A stretch of DNA of 64,000 nt from Ramlibacter montanisoli (GCF_013087525.1 NZ_JABFCS010000001.1:1612001-1676000), one strand, 5' to 3'. Shown: positions 9,332-19,091, counted from the first letter of the stretch. The notes: generated by a model not told the origin, from the sequence alone. Program-made: numbers and translations.

Positions 9332-10501
9332 ATGCAAGCCCCGGCGCGCGCCGGCATGCCCGCGGTGCTCTGGGCGCTGCTTTTCGGCAACTTCGTGATC
9401 GGCACCGGCGTGATGGCCGTGCCCGGCACGCTCAACGACATCAGCAGTTCGCTCGCGGTCTCGGTGGCCACGGCGGGCCAGCTGATCTCCGCCGGCGCCG
9501 TGCTGATGGCGCTGGGCGCGCCGCTGTGTGCGGCCCTGGTCGCCGGCTGGGACCGCCGCCGGCTGCTCGCGCTGTCCATGCTCTGGTACGCGCTGCTGCA
9601 CCTGGCCTGCGCGATGGCGCCCAACTTCGCGGCGCTGCTGCCGCTGCGCGTGCTGGCGCTGGTGTCGCCCGCCATCTTCACGCCGCAGGCCGCCGCCTGC
9701 GTCGGCCTGCTGGTGCGGCCCGAGCAGCGCGGGCGCGCCATCACCTTCATCTTCCTCGGCTGGTCGGTGGCCTCGGTGCTGGGCATGCCGATCAGCGCCT
9801 TCGTGGGCGGCACGCTGGGCTGGCGCAGTGCCTTCGTGCTGGTCGCGCTCCTGAGCGTCGTGAGCGCCGCCTGGGTGTGGCGCTCCATGCCCGACGGCGT
9901 GAAGCCGCCGGCGCTTTCGCTGGCCGCCTGGAAGGAAACCTTCCGCTCCAAGGCGCTCATGACCTGTGTGGCGGTGACGGTGCTGTACGCGGCCGGCCAG
10001 TTCGTGCAGTTCTCCTACTTCGCGCCCTACTTCAAGCAGAAGCTGGACATCACGCCCGGCGCGCTGAGCCTCTACTTCATGTGGTTCGGCGCTTTCGGGC
10101 TGCTGGGCAACCTGGTGATGTCGCGCTACATCGACCGCGTCGGCGTCGAGCGCTCGGTGATGATCGGCGTGGCGCTGATGGCCACCAGCCTGCTGCTGTT
10201 CCCGCTGGGCACCACGCTGTGGCTGGCCGCCGCGGTGAGCGTGCCCTGGGCGCTGGGCTGCTTTTCGTCGAACTCCGCGCAGCAGGCGCGGCTGGTGGGC
10301 ATCGCGCCCGCGCTGGCCGCCGCTTCGGTCGCGCTCAATTCCTCCGCGATGTACGCGGGCCAGGCGATCGGCGCCGCCACCGGCGGCTGGATGATCTCGC
10401 GCGGCGGCATGGAGTCGCTGCACTGGGTCGGCCTGGCCGGGCTGCTGGCGGCGATGGCCGCCAGCGCGCTGGCGACGCACTATGCGCGACGCGGCGAGTG
10501 A
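9332..10501 (+). CDS. MFS transporter (drug/sugar exporter type)
   Basis: The 389-residue integral inner-membrane protein shows twelve hydrophobic segments in the MFS pattern. The first is LWALLFGNFVIGTGVMAVPG; the loop after helix 2 has GWDRRRLLALS, and helix 4-5 carries LRVLALVSPAIFTPQAAA. The FLGWSVASVLGMPISAFVGG segment resembles motif C of antiporters. It resembles AraJ-like exporters, but the substrate is unknown. It lies seven bases after the dehydrogenase and is probably co-transcribed. Confidence 0.87.
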   Translation: MQAPARAGMPAVLWALLFGNFVIGTGVMAVPGTLNDISSSLAVSVATAGQLISAGAVLMALGAPLCAALVAGWDRRRLLALSMLWYALLHLACAMAPNFAALLPLRVLALVSPAIFTPQAAACVGLLVRPEQRGRAITFIFLGWSVASVLGMPISAFVGGTLGWRSAFVLVALLSVVSAAWVWRSMPDGVKPPALSLAAWKETFRSKALMTCVAVTVLYAAGQFVQFSYFAPYFKQKLDITPGALSLYFMWFGAFGLLGNLVMSRYIDRVGVERSVMIGVALMATSLLLFPLGTTLWLAAAVSVPWALGCFSSNSAQQARLVGIAPALAAASVALNSSAMYAGQAIGAATGGWMISRGGMESLHWVGLAGLLAAMAASALATHYARRGE

Positions 10502-10519
10502 AGCGGCGAGCGAGGCCGG

Positions 10520-12025
10520 CTAGCCGCGCTTGCGCGGGGGCTCGGCGGCGGTGATGTCGTCGTAGGCGCTGAAGTCGAAGTCCAGCCCCTGGGCCGCGAT
10601 CCGGTCCGGCGGCGCCTCCTCCAGCTCGATGTCCACGCCGAGGCGCGAAGAAGCCGGCGGGATCATCAGGCGTTCGTGCTCGTCCTCCACCGGCGGCACC
10701 TTGGGCGGTTCGACCGCCAGCATTTCCTTGGCGATGTGGTACAGCAGCACGAGCTCGCGGTACGCCTCCAGGGTGAAGGGCTCGGCGCCCGGCAGCCCCG
10801 GCTTGCGGAAGAGGGACTCCTCGATCACGTCCAGCACCGGCTGCGCGGGCCACAGCGCCACGATGCGGCTCACGGCGCCGCCGTGGCTTTCCAGCGGTGC
10901 TCCGGCCTCCTCGAAGTGCTCGAAGTCCGGCGCCTGCACGCCGGAGCGCCGGGCGAACTCCGCGCGCACGCGCTCGTACTCCGGCCGGCGGCCCAGCGCG
11001 TGGTACAGATCCAGCAGGTGCATCCAGGCCAGCGCGCCGGTCTCCACCTGGTCGTGCACGTGCGCCTCCAGTGCACCGATGGCCTGTTCGGTCTCGCCGA
11101 TCGACAGGAAGAAGTCCGCCTTGTCGTGCACGTCGATCAGTTCCTCGACGCCCACCATGCGCAGGGCCGTGCCGCGGCTGGCCTGCGAGTCGTCGGCGTG
11201 GAGCGCGATGACAGCGCCGGCCGCAGCCAGCGGCGACGGCGCGACGATGACGGGCGGCGCGGCCGCCTTCTTCGCGCCGGTGGTGCCGGTGGCGGGCGGC
11301 AGGGGCGCGAGCGGCAGCGGCCCGGTTTCGGCCGCCGCCGCGGCGGCGGCCCGCGCCGCCTCGCCATGCAGCTCGAACCAGCGGCCCACGCGATCCACCT
11401 GGCGCACGCGGTACCAGCGCAGCGCGAACCAGGCGAGCACGGCCGCCAGCACCAGGGCAAGCGCGAGCACCAGCAGCGCAGCGGTCCTGCGCCCCGCCTC
11501 TGCCCGTTCCACTTGCCCGCGCATCTCGCCGATCACGTCGCGCTCGACGCCCTGCAGGCGCAATGCCTCCTGCGCCGCCTCCTCCGGCCCGCGTTGCAGC
11601 ACCTGCCAGAGGGCGGCCGCGGCCTGGCGCTGCTGCGGTTGGGCCGCAGGCTGCGTGCGGATCTCGGAGGTGATCCGCAGGACGGGGTCGCGATCCTTGC
11701 TCGGATCCAGGGGCTCCCGCTTCAGGCGGGCCTGGGGCTGTGCAAAGGCGGGGCTCTGCACGCGGGGATCGGGCCCAGGGGCCGATGCGCGCACGGGGCG
11801 CGTCGCCGCAGGTTCGGGCGCAGCGGCGGGTCGGGACGCGGGAGCTTCAGCGGATGCGGGCGGCGACGCGGCCGGAGCAACCGGGGATACGACAGGGCTC
11901 TGCTCGTTCTCGGTTGCCAGTTCCGACGGCAGCGTGAGAGCCATGGCCTCACCCGCGAGCAGCCATCCGCACGCCACGAGTGCCAGGGTACGGAAGGTAA
12001 CCGGGTGCAACATCTGGTCGTCCAT
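10520..12025 (-). CDS. FimV-like membrane protein with periplasmic Pro/Ala-rich region
   Basis: This 501-residue protein begins with a signal-like segment (LALVACGWLLAGEAMALTLPSE). A long Pro/Ala-rich stretch follows, then a transmembrane helix (AALLVLALALVLAAVLAWFAL) and a cytoplasmic C-terminal half. The part KADFFLSIGETEQAIGALEAHVHDQ to LDLYHALGRRPEYERVRAEF is TPR/FimV-like, as found in the cytoplasmic domain of FimV proteins that organise polar complexes. No LysM motif is evident. The ATG at 12025 is the natural start. It is convergent with the MFS gene and divergent from the dehydrogenase. Confidence 0.65.
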   Translation of the reverse strand: MDDQMLHPVTFRTLALVACGWLLAGEAMALTLPSELATENEQSPVVSPVAPAASPPASAEAPASRPAAAPEPAATRPVRASAPGPDPRVQSPAFAQPQARLKREPLDPSKDRDPVLRITSEIRTQPAAQPQQRQAAAALWQVLQRGPEEAAQEALRLQGVERDVIGEMRGQVERAEAGRRTAALLVLALALVLAAVLAWFALRWYRVRQVDRVGRWFELHGEAARAAAAAAAETGPLPLAPLPPATGTTGAKKAAAPPVIVAPSPLAAAGAVIALHADDSQASRGTALRMVGVEELIDVHDKADFFLSIGETEQAIGALEAHVHDQVETGALAWMHLLDLYHALGRRPEYERVRAEFARRSGVQAPDFEHFEEAGAPLESHGGAVSRIVALWPAQPVLDVIEESLFRKPGLPGAEPFTLEAYRELVLLYHIAKEMLAVEPPKVPPVEDEHERLMIPPASSRLGVDIELEEAPPDRIAAQGLDFDFSAYDDITAAEPPRKRG

Positions 12026-12099
12026 TCTAGGCACGCATGCGCGCCGCGCCAAAGGGAATGTTGCGGGGACCCGCCATGCGGCGCACCGATAATGGCCGG

Positions 12100-13620
12100 A
12101 TGGAGACTCGTTACAAGACGATTGGCGTCGCCGGAGCTGGCGCCATGGGCCGCGGCATCGCACAGATCGCCGCCCAGGCAGGCAGCACGGTCCGCCTTTA
12201 CGACACGCAGCCTGAGGCCATGCAGCGCGCCATCGCCGAACTCGGCTCCCAGTGGGACCGGCTGCTGGAAAAGGGCCGCATGGACGCCGCCGCGGTGCAG
12301 GCCGCGAAGCAGCGGATGCATGCTGCAGCGAGCCTGCGCGACCTGGACGATTGCGAGCTGGTGATCGAGGCGGTGGTCGAGCGGCTGGACGTCAAGAAGT
12401 CGCTGTTCGCCGAACTGGAAGGCATCGTCGGCCCCGAGGCAGTTCTCGCCACCAACACCTCCTCGCTGTCGGTGACCGCGATCGCCGCCGGCCTGAAGCG
12501 CCCGCAGCGCGTGGCGGGCTACCACTTCTTCAATCCCGTGCCGCTGATGAAGGTGGTGGAGGTCATCGCCGGCCTGAAGACCGATCCTTCCGTGTGCGAA
12601 GGCCTCACCGCCTACGCGCGGCAGATGGGCCACACGCCGGTGCAGGCGCAGGACACGCCCGGCTTCATCGTCAACCACGCGGGACGCGGCTACAGCACCG
12701 AGGCCCTGCGCATCGCCAGCGAAGGCGTGGCCGATTTCGCGACCATCGACCGCATCCTGCGCGACCAGGTCGGCTTCAAGCTCGGGCCCTTCGAGCTGAT
12801 GGACCTCACCGGCCTGGACGTGTCGCATCCGGTGATGGAGTCGGTCTACCGCCAGTACTACGACGAGCCGCGCTACCGGCCCAGCGTGATCACCGCGCAG
12901 CGCCTTGCGGGCAACGTGCTGGGGCGCAAGACGGGCGAGGGCTTCTACCGCTACGTCGATGGCAAGGCGCAGGTCGCCGCCGAAGCCGCGGCGCCGCAGG
13001 TGGACGAACTGCCGCCGGTGTGGGTCTCCACGCGCGCCGCGCGCCGCACCGAGCTGTACCAGCTGCTCAAGGACCTGGGCGCGAAGATCGAGACCGGCCA
13101 GTCGGCCTCGGCCCAGGCGCTGACCTTCGTCGCGCCGCTGGGCTTCGACGTGACGACCGTGGCGGTCGTCGAGCGGCTGGATCCCGCGCGCACGGTGGGC
13201 ATCGACATGCTGATCGACGACGCGGCCACCAAGCGCCGCGTGCTGGCCACCAACCCCGCGACGCGCGCCGACATGCGCGACGCGGCGCATGCCCTGTTCG
13301 CGCGCGACGGCAAGCCGGTCAGCGTGATCCGCGATTCCGCCGGCTTCGTGACGCAGCGGGTGGTGGCCACCATCGTGAACATCGCCGCCGACATCTGCCA
13401 GCAGCGCATCTGCTCGCCCAGGGACCTGGAGACCGCGGTCACGCTGGGCCTGGGTTATCCGCTCGGCCCGCTGGCCATGGGCGACCGCTGGGGTCCCACC
13501 AACGTGCTGGAAGTGCTGTTCAACATGCAGACCGTCTACGGCGACCCGCGCTACCGCCCCAGCCCGTGGCTGCGCCGGCGCGGCGCGATCGGCCTGTCAC
13601 TGCTGCAGGAAGAATCCTGA
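12100..13620 (+). CDS. 3-hydroxyacyl-CoA dehydrogenase (PaaH-like, long form)
   Basis: This enzyme oxidises 3-hydroxyacyl-CoA to 3-ketoacyl-CoA with NAD. The 506-residue product starts TIGVAGAGAMGRGIAQIAA (Rossmann motif). It has TNTSSLSVTAIA, the catalytic HFFNPVPLMKVVEVI and a first C-terminal domain, then a second dehydrogenase-like C-terminal domain (RDSAGFVTQRVVATIVN, ETAVTLGLGYPLGPLAMGD). This two-domain long form is typical of PaaH/PaaC, the 3-hydroxyadipyl-CoA dehydrogenase of phenylacetate degradation. An enoyl-CoA hydratase gene follows directly, so the pair makes consecutive beta-oxidation steps. Substrate assignment is inference. Confidence 0.88.
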   Translation: METRYKTIGVAGAGAMGRGIAQIAAQAGSTVRLYDTQPEAMQRAIAELGSQWDRLLEKGRMDAAAVQAAKQRMHAAASLRDLDDCELVIEAVVERLDVKKSLFAELEGIVGPEAVLATNTSSLSVTAIAAGLKRPQRVAGYHFFNPVPLMKVVEVIAGLKTDPSVCEGLTAYARQMGHTPVQAQDTPGFIVNHAGRGYSTEALRIASEGVADFATIDRILRDQVGFKLGPFELMDLTGLDVSHPVMESVYRQYYDEPRYRPSVITAQRLAGNVLGRKTGEGFYRYVDGKAQVAAEAAAPQVDELPPVWVSTRAARRTELYQLLKDLGAKIETGQSASAQALTFVAPLGFDVTTVAVVERLDPARTVGIDMLIDDAATKRRVLATNPATRADMRDAAHALFARDGKPVSVIRDSAGFVTQRVVATIVNIAADICQQRICSPRDLETAVTLGLGYPLGPLAMGDRWGPTNVLEVLFNMQTVYGDPRYRPSPWLRRRGAIGLSLLQEES

Positions 13621-13621
13621 G

Positions 13622-14401
13622 ATGCCGGCCGAACTGAAAAGCGCCAGCCAGGGCCGCACCATGGTCCTGACCATCAGCAACCCGGACCACCGCAACGCGC
13701 TGGGACCGGAGATCTACGCGGCCGGCGTCGAGGCGCTCAACGCCGCCGACAGCAACCCGGAGGTCGGCAGCGTGGTGATCACCGGCGCCGGCAGCACCTT
13801 CTGCGCGGGCGGCAACCTGCAGCGCCTGCTGGACAACCGGAGCAAGCCGCCCGAGGTGCAGGCGCAGTCCATCGAGGGATTGCACGGCTGGATCGAGGCG
13901 ATCCGCACCTTCCCAAGCCGGTGATCGCCGCCGTGGAAGGCGCGGCCGCCGGCGCCGGCTTCTCGCTGGCGCTGGCCTGCGATTTCATCGTCGCCGCCGA
14001 CAACGCCGTGTTCGTGATGGCCTACAGCAACGTCGCCCTGTCGCCCGACGGCGGCGGCACCTGGAGCCTGGCGCGGGCCCTGCCCCGCCAGCTCGTCAGC
14101 GAGCTGCTGATGTGCGGCGAACGCGTGGGCAGCGCCCGCCTGCACCAGCTGGGCCTGGTCAACCGCGTGACCGCAGCCGGCGGCGCGCTGGACGAGGCGC
14201 TGGCGCTGGCCGCGCGCCTGAACGAGCGCGCGCCGAACGCGCTGGCCAGCATCAAGCGAGCTGCTGAACGACGCGGCCACGGCCTCCCTCACCCAGCAGC
14301 TGGCCGGCGAGCGCGAGCACTTCGTGCGCAACCTCCACCACGCCAACGGTGCCATCGGCATCCAGGCTTTCCTGTCCAAGCAGCCGCCGCGCTACTCCTG
14401 A
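13622..14401 (+). CDS. Enoyl-CoA hydratase/isomerase (two frameshifts)
   Basis: This crotonase-fold protein hydrates or isomerises enoyl-CoA. The N-terminus has NPDHRNALGPEIY and the first oxyanion-hole segment GAGSTFCAGGNLQ. The second piece has VIAAVEGAAAGAGFSLALACDF and LSPDGGGTW; the third is ELLNDAATASL to FLSKQPPRYS. Two frame breaks occur: near 13912 (TTC CC-A AGC, consistent with one lost C before KPVIAAVEG) and near 14257 (consistent with two lost bases). Repaired length is about 260 residues, normal for the family. It begins one base after the dehydrogenase stop. The breaks look like assembly errors rather than decay. Confidence 0.85.
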
Positions 14402-14453
14402 GCGGTCCCGCACGCGACAATCCACGCGGCGCCAGTCGCTCACAAGACAGACC

Positions 14454-15179
14454 ATGGACGATCCCATTCTTACCATCGAGGAACGCGCGGCGATCAACAA
14501 CGGTCGCTGGTTCTCCTCCCTCTCGCCTTCCCTTCGCCACGACATCCTCCGATGTGCCTTCGTCAAACGCTACAAGGACGGCGAGCTGATCTGCGCGCGC
14601 GGCGACCCGGCCGAAGCCTGGAGCGGTGTGGCGCGCGGCGCGGTGCGCGTGAGCTCGACCTCGATCACGGGCAAGCAGGTCACGCTGACCTACGTCGAGC
14701 CGGGGATCTGGTTCGGTGACGTCGCCATGTTCGACGGCGAGCGCCGCACGCACGACGCCTACGCGCACGGGGAGACCACCTTGATGATGGTCTCGCGCGC
14801 CGACGTGCAGAAGATCCTGTCGCAGCACGTGGAGCTGTACGAGGCGCTGCTGCGCCTGCACGCCCGCCGCATCCGCACCCTGTTCGGCCTGGTCGAGGAC
14901 CTGAACACCCTGCCCTTGCGCGCGCGCCTGGCCAAGCAGCTGGCCCACCTGGTGCGCAGCTACGGCGTGCCCTCGCTGCACGACGGCCGCGAGGTGCGCA
15001 TCGGCCTGCAGCTGGCGCAGGAAGAACTCGCGCAGCTGCTCGGCGCCTCGCGCCAGCGCGTGAACCAGGAACTCAAGCAGATGGAGCGCGAGGAAGTGAT
15101 CCGCATCGAGCCGGGCGGCGTGGTGGTGCGCAACCGCGACGCGCTGATGCGCATCGTCGAATCGGACACCGAGCGATGA
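14454..15179 (+). CDS. Crp/Fnr-family transcriptional regulator
   Basis: The 241-residue cytoplasmic regulator has an N-terminal cyclic-nucleotide-binding-like domain (YKDGELICARGDPAEAWSGVARGAVRVSS, GIWFGDVAMFDGERRTHDAYA). A long dimer helix (LYEALLRLHARRIRTLFGLVED) leads to a C-terminal winged helix with the recognition motif LAQEELAQLLGASRQRVNQELKQME. No Fnr-type cysteine cluster is visible. Its stop overlaps the next gene by four bases, and the operon it begins encodes a phosphotransferase and an acyl-CoA dehydrogenase. It probably controls these fatty-acid or aromatic-acid catabolic genes. Confidence 0.9.
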   Translation: MDDPILTIEERAAINNGRWFSSLSPSLRHDILRCAFVKRYKDGELICARGDPAEAWSGVARGAVRVSSTSITGKQVTLTYVEPGIWFGDVAMFDGERRTHDAYAHGETTLMMVSRADVQKILSQHVELYEALLRLHARRIRTLFGLVEDLNTLPLRARLAKQLAHLVRSYGVPSLHDGREVRIGLQLAQEELAQLLGASRQRVNQELKQMEREEVIRIEPGGVVVRNRDALMRIVESDTER

Positions 15180-16279
15180 GCGACACCTACGACCATTTCA
15201 TCGGCACCCGCGCGGTGTCGGACAAGCACGCCTTCGACGTCGCCGCCCTCACGGCCTGGCTGGAGAAGAACCTGGACGGCTTCCGCGGCCCGCTGACCGT
15301 GGAGATGTTCAAGGGCGGCCAGTCCAACCCCACCTACAAGCTGCTGACGCCGCAGCGCAACTACGTGATGCGCTCCAAGCCGGGGCCGGTGGCCAGGCTG
15401 CTGCCTTCGGCGCACGCGATCGAACGCGAGTTCGCGGTGATGCGCGGGCTGCACGGCACCGACGTGCCGGTGCCGCGCATGCACGTGCTGTGCGAGGACG
15501 AGTCGGTGATCGGCCGCGCCTTCTACCTCATGGAGTGCATGGAAGGCCGGGTGCTCTGGGACCAGGCGCTGCCGGGCATGACGCGCGAGCAGCGCGGCGA
15601 GATCTACGACGAGATGAACCGCGTGATCTCCGCGCTGCACACGGTGAAGTTCGCCGAGCGCGGCCTGGCCGGCTACGGCAAGCCGGGCAACTACTTCGAC
15701 CGCCAGATCGGCCGCTGGAGCAAGCAGTACAAGGCTTCCACCGATGGCGCCGGCCCCATGAGCCAGCCGATCCCGGAGATGGAGAAGCTGGTCGAATGGC
15801 TGCCGGCGCACATCCCGCCGGCCGCGCGCGACGAGAGCAAGGTCTCCATCGTGCACGGCGACTATCGCCTGGACAACGTGATGTTCCACGCGACCGAGCC
15901 GCGCATCATCGCCGTGCTGGACTGGGAGCTGTCCACCCTGGGCCATCCGCTGGCCGACTTCAGCTACCACTGCATGGCCTGGCACGTCCCGCATCCCGGC
16001 CGCGGCATCGGCGGCCTGGACCACGCGGCGCTGGGCATTCCCAGCGAGGACGAGTACATCCGCCGCTACTGCGACCGCACGGGGCTGGCGACGGTGGCCG
16101 ACCTGAAGGCCGACTGGAACTTCTACATGGCCTACAACCTGTTCCGCATCGCCGCCATCCTGCAAGGCATCGCCAAGCGGGTGGAGGCCGGCACCGCGTC
16201 GAGCGCGCAGGCGGTGGCCTCCGCCGCCGGCGCCCGGCCCATGGCCGAACTTTCCTGGTCCTTCGCGCAGAAGGCCTGA
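15176..16279 (+). CDS. Aminoglycoside-phosphotransferase-fold protein (acyl-CoA dehydrogenase-associated)
   Basis: The 367-residue cytoplasmic protein has the APH/choline-kinase fold. It shows GGQSNPTYKL in the nucleotide loop, the Brenner-type catalytic loop VHGDYRLDNVMF, and the metal-binding DWELSTLGHPLADFSYH. Proteins of this group (FadE36-like) lie next to acyl-CoA dehydrogenases and are thought to phosphorylate hydroxy-acyl intermediates so that they can be dehydrated. Here the gene overlaps the regulator stop (ATGA) and is followed 27 bases later by an acyl-CoA dehydrogenase, in line with that role. Confidence 0.88.
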   Translation: MSDTYDHFIGTRAVSDKHAFDVAALTAWLEKNLDGFRGPLTVEMFKGGQSNPTYKLLTPQRNYVMRSKPGPVARLLPSAHAIEREFAVMRGLHGTDVPVPRMHVLCEDESVIGRAFYLMECMEGRVLWDQALPGMTREQRGEIYDEMNRVISALHTVKFAERGLAGYGKPGNYFDRQIGRWSKQYKASTDGAGPMSQPIPEMEKLVEWLPAHIPPAARDESKVSIVHGDYRLDNVMFHATEPRIIAVLDWELSTLGHPLADFSYHCMAWHVPHPGRGIGGLDHAALGIPSEDEYIRRYCDRTGLATVADLKADWNFYMAYNLFRIAAILQGIAKRVEAGTASSAQAVASAAGARPMAELSWSFAQKA

Positions 16280-16306
16280 ACCGATTCATCCCGAGGAGCA
16301 ATACGC

Positions 16307-17580
16307 ATGGACTTCGAATACTCCGACAAGACCAAGGAACTCCAGGCGCGCCTGCAGAAGTTCATGGACGAGTACATCTACCCGAACGAGGGGACGTACA
16401 AGAAGCAGCTGCAGGCCAACACGGACGCCGGCAAGCGCTGGTCGCCCATCCCGATCATCGAGGAGCTGAAGCAGAAGGCGCGCCCCGCCGGCCTGTGGAA
16501 CCTGTTCCTGCCGGTCGATACCGCGCAGGCATCGGGCTACAAGGGCGCCGGGCTGACCAACCTGGAATACGCGCCGATGGCGGAGATCATGGGCCGCGTG
16601 CCATGGTCCTCGGAGGTGTTCAACTGCTCCGCACCCGACACCGGCAACATGGAGACCATCGCCCGCTACGGCTCCGACGAGATCAAGGCCAGGTGGCTCA
16701 AGCCGCTGCTGGAAGGCGAGATCCGCTCCGCCTTCGCGATGACCGAGCCTGACGTCGCGTCGTCCGATGCGACCAACATCCAGACCCGCATCGAGCGCCA
16801 GGGCGACCACTACATCGTCAACGGCCACAAGTGGTGGATCTCCGGCGCGCCCGACCCGCGCTGCAAGGTCTACATCACCATGGGCAAGACCGACCCGGAG
16901 GCGCCGCGCCATTCGCAGCAGAGCATGATCGTGATCCCGGCGGACACGCCCGGCATCCGCATCGTGCGCCCGCTGGACGTGTTCGGCTACGACGACGCGC
17001 CGCACGGCCACGCCGAGATGTACTTCGAGAACGTCAAGGTCCCGGCCGGCAACATCCTGCTGGGCGAAGGCCGCGGCTTCGAGATCGCACAAGGCCGCCT
17101 CGGCCCCGGACGCATCCACCACTGCATGCGCCTGATCGGCCTGGCCGAGCGCGCGCTGGAGCTGATGTGCCGCCGCGCGTCCTCGCGCGTGGCCTTCGGC
17201 AAGACGGTGGCGCAGCAGACGGTGACGCAGGAGCGCATCGCCGAGGCCCGCTGCAAAATCGACATGGCGCGCCTGCTGACGCTCAAGGCCGCGTGGATGA
17301 TGGACCGCGCCGGCAACAAGGCTGCGCGCACCGAGATCGCGATGATCAAGGTGGTGGCGCCGAACATGGCCTGCCAGGTCATCGACTGGGCGATGCAGGT
17401 GCACGGTGGCGGCGGCGTCTCGGGCGCCTTCCGCTGGCGCAGGCCTACGCGCATGCGCGCACGCTGCGCTTCGCCGACGGCCCGGACGAAGTGCACCGCA
17501 ACGCGATCGCCAAGTGGGAGCTGGGCAAGTACGGCGCCTACGGCAAGGACGCGGAACCGGCGGTGACGCGCGGGGCTTGA
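16307..17580 (+). CDS. Acyl-CoA dehydrogenase (one frameshift)
   Basis: This FAD enzyme introduces the first double bond into acyl-CoA. The N-terminal helical domain starts [19 protein letters not shown]. The middle has the FAD/substrate motif [16 protein letters not shown] and [10 protein letters not shown], and the C-terminal helical domain has RAFGK-like [21 protein letters not shown]. The frame breaks near 17430 in [32 protein letters not shown], consistent with one missing C; repaired length is 424 residues. The catalytic glutamate expected near the C-terminus for this class is probably in the [13 protein letters not shown] region. It forms an operon with the regulator and phosphotransferase genes. 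Confidence 0.9.
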
Positions 17581-17596
17581 GCCCGGCGGAAGTGAA

Positions 17597-17632
17597 GGGA
17601 TGTCATCCCGGGCTCGAACCGGGATCCATCCC
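17597..17632. terminator. Inverted repeat between convergent genes, possible bidirectional terminator or REP-like element
   Basis: The sequence GGGATG, two bases, ATCCCGG, a seven-base loop region, then the complementary CCGGGAT and CATCCC forms a strong hairpin with one bulge. It lies exactly between the stops of the acyl-CoA dehydrogenase and of the convergent hypothetical gene. No T-run follows, so it may equally be a dispersed palindromic repeat. Confidence 0.5.
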
Positions 17633-17637
17633 TCGCG

Positions 17638-18324
17638 CTACTTCTTGAATGCCCCCAGGGCGCTCTCGCACGCGTTGACGAACACGTCGGTCGCGTGGTC
17701 CAGCGTGCTGGTCTCGGCCGGCAGGTACTGCATGCGCAGGTAGCACTTGCCGCGCACCAGCACGATCATGAAGGGCACCGTGGGCAGCGGAGCCGGCTCC
17801 GGCCAGGACATCAGCTGCTTGACCAGGTGGTCGTCGACCCAGGCCAGGGCGTGCTCGCGCGTGTCCGAGAGCACGGCGTAGCGCGTCCAGAAGGCGTTGG
17901 ACGGGCCTTCCCAGCCGATCTCGTCGTACATGGCCAGCCAGCGCATCTCCTCGGGCAGGCGGGGATCGGCGGTGGTCTGCAGCGTGTCGGTGATCATGCT
18001 GTAGGCGCGCCGCTCCAGCGTCTCCTTCAGCGGCCGGTTGATGATCATCGCGCCGACCTCGTCGAACACGCCCAGCTCCGCGCGGGCGCGCAGCTCCTCG
18101 CCGGCGATGTAGTCGCGCGTGGGACGTCCCAGTTCCATCCTCCAGGTGCGTCCGCCCACCTTGCCCTGCATGGACACTGTGTTGCCCAGCGTGCCACCGG
18201 AGAAGCTCATGCCGCGCGAGGCGGCCCACTCCGACACCGGGCCATGCGAGGAGACCTGCGAAGGCATGCTCTCGCCGCGGTCCCTGGGATCGCGCTGGAA
18301 AGCCTTCTTGATACGCTCGAACAT
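17638..18324 (-). CDS. Conserved hypothetical protein
   Basis: The 228-residue product begins MFERIKKAFQRDPRDRGESM and contains WEGPSNAFWTRYAVLSDTREHALAWVDDHLVKQLMSWP and a C-terminal TDVFVNACESALGAFKK. No signal peptide, membrane helix or known motif is visible, so it appears to be a soluble cytoplasmic protein. I do not recognise the family. It is divergent from the GST gene, 58 bases apart, and convergent with the acyl-CoA dehydrogenase. Confidence 0.65.
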   Translation of the reverse strand: MFERIKKAFQRDPRDRGESMPSQVSSHGPVSEWAASRGMSFSGGTLGNTVSMQGKVGGRTWRMELGRPTRDYIAGEELRARAELGVFDEVGAMIINRPLKETLERRAYSMITDTLQTTADPRLPEEMRWLAMYDEIGWEGPSNAFWTRYAVLSDTREHALAWVDDHLVKQLMSWPEPAPLPTVPFMIVLVRGKCYLRMQYLPAETSTLDHATDVFVNACESALGAFKK

Positions 18325-18382
18325 GCCGCTGGCTTTGCCCTGTAGAGTCCGCGCATTATGGGATGAAACAGGAGGTTACGGC

Positions 18383-19081
18383 GTGCCGACGATCGAGGTC
18401 TATTCCTGGCCGACGCCCAACGGGCACAAGGTCCACGTGATGCTGGAGGAGTGTGGCCTAAAGTACGAGGCGATCCCCGTGAACATCGGCGCCGGCGAGC
18501 AGTTCCGTCCGGACTTCCTGGCGATCAGCCCGAACAACAAGATCCCGGCCATCGTCGACCCCGAGGGGCCGGACGGACGCCCGATCTCCCTGTTCGAATC
18601 GGGCGCCATCCTCGTCTATCTCGCCGCCAAGACCGGTCGCTTCCTGCCCGCGGGCGACCGCGAGAAGTTCGAGGTGCTGCAGTGGCTGATGTTCCAGATG
18701 GGCGGCGTCGGCCCCATGCTGGGACAGGCCCACCACTTCCGCATGTACGCGCCGGAGAAGGTCCCCTACGCGATCGACCGCTACAGCAACGAGGCGCGCC
18801 GCCTTTACGCGGTGATCGACAAGCGGCTGGAAAGGAGCGAGTGGCTGGGCGGCGCGGAGTACTCGATCGCCGACATCGCCACCTTCCCCTGGTTGCGCAG
18901 CTGGCAGAACCAGGGCGTGGTGCTGGAGGAGTATCCGCACCTGGAACGCTGGTTCGACACCGTCGCCGCACGCCCCGCGGTGCAGCGCGGCGTGAAGGTG
19001 CTCGCGGACCTGCGCAAGCCGGTCACCGACGACAAGGCGCGCGAGATCCTGTTCGGCGCCACGCAGTACGCGCGCCGCTGA
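18383..19081 (+). CDS. Glutathione S-transferase (nu-class, YfcG/YghU-like)
   Basis: The 232-residue product has the thioredoxin-like N-terminal domain IEVYSWPTPNGHKVHVMLEECGLKYE, the glutathione-binding NNKIPAIVDPEG and LFESGAILVYLA. The alpha-helical C-terminal domain has GAEYSIADIATFPWLRSW. The TPNGHKV and SPNNKIPAIVD pattern matches nu-class enzymes, which act as disulfide-bond reductases. The GTG start at 18383 is preceded by AGGAGG at good spacing. It could take part in peroxide or disulfide metabolism, but the physiological substrate is unknown. Confidence 0.9.
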   Translation: MPTIEVYSWPTPNGHKVHVMLEECGLKYEAIPVNIGAGEQFRPDFLAISPNNKIPAIVDPEGPDGRPISLFESGAILVYLAAKTGRFLPAGDREKFEVLQWLMFQMGGVGPMLGQAHHFRMYAPEKVPYAIDRYSNEARRLYAVIDKRLERSEWLGGAEYSIADIATFPWLRSWQNQGVVLEEYPHLERWFDTVAARPAVQRGVKVLADLRKPVTDDKAREILFGATQYARR

Positions 19082-19091
19082 CCCCTCGTAG

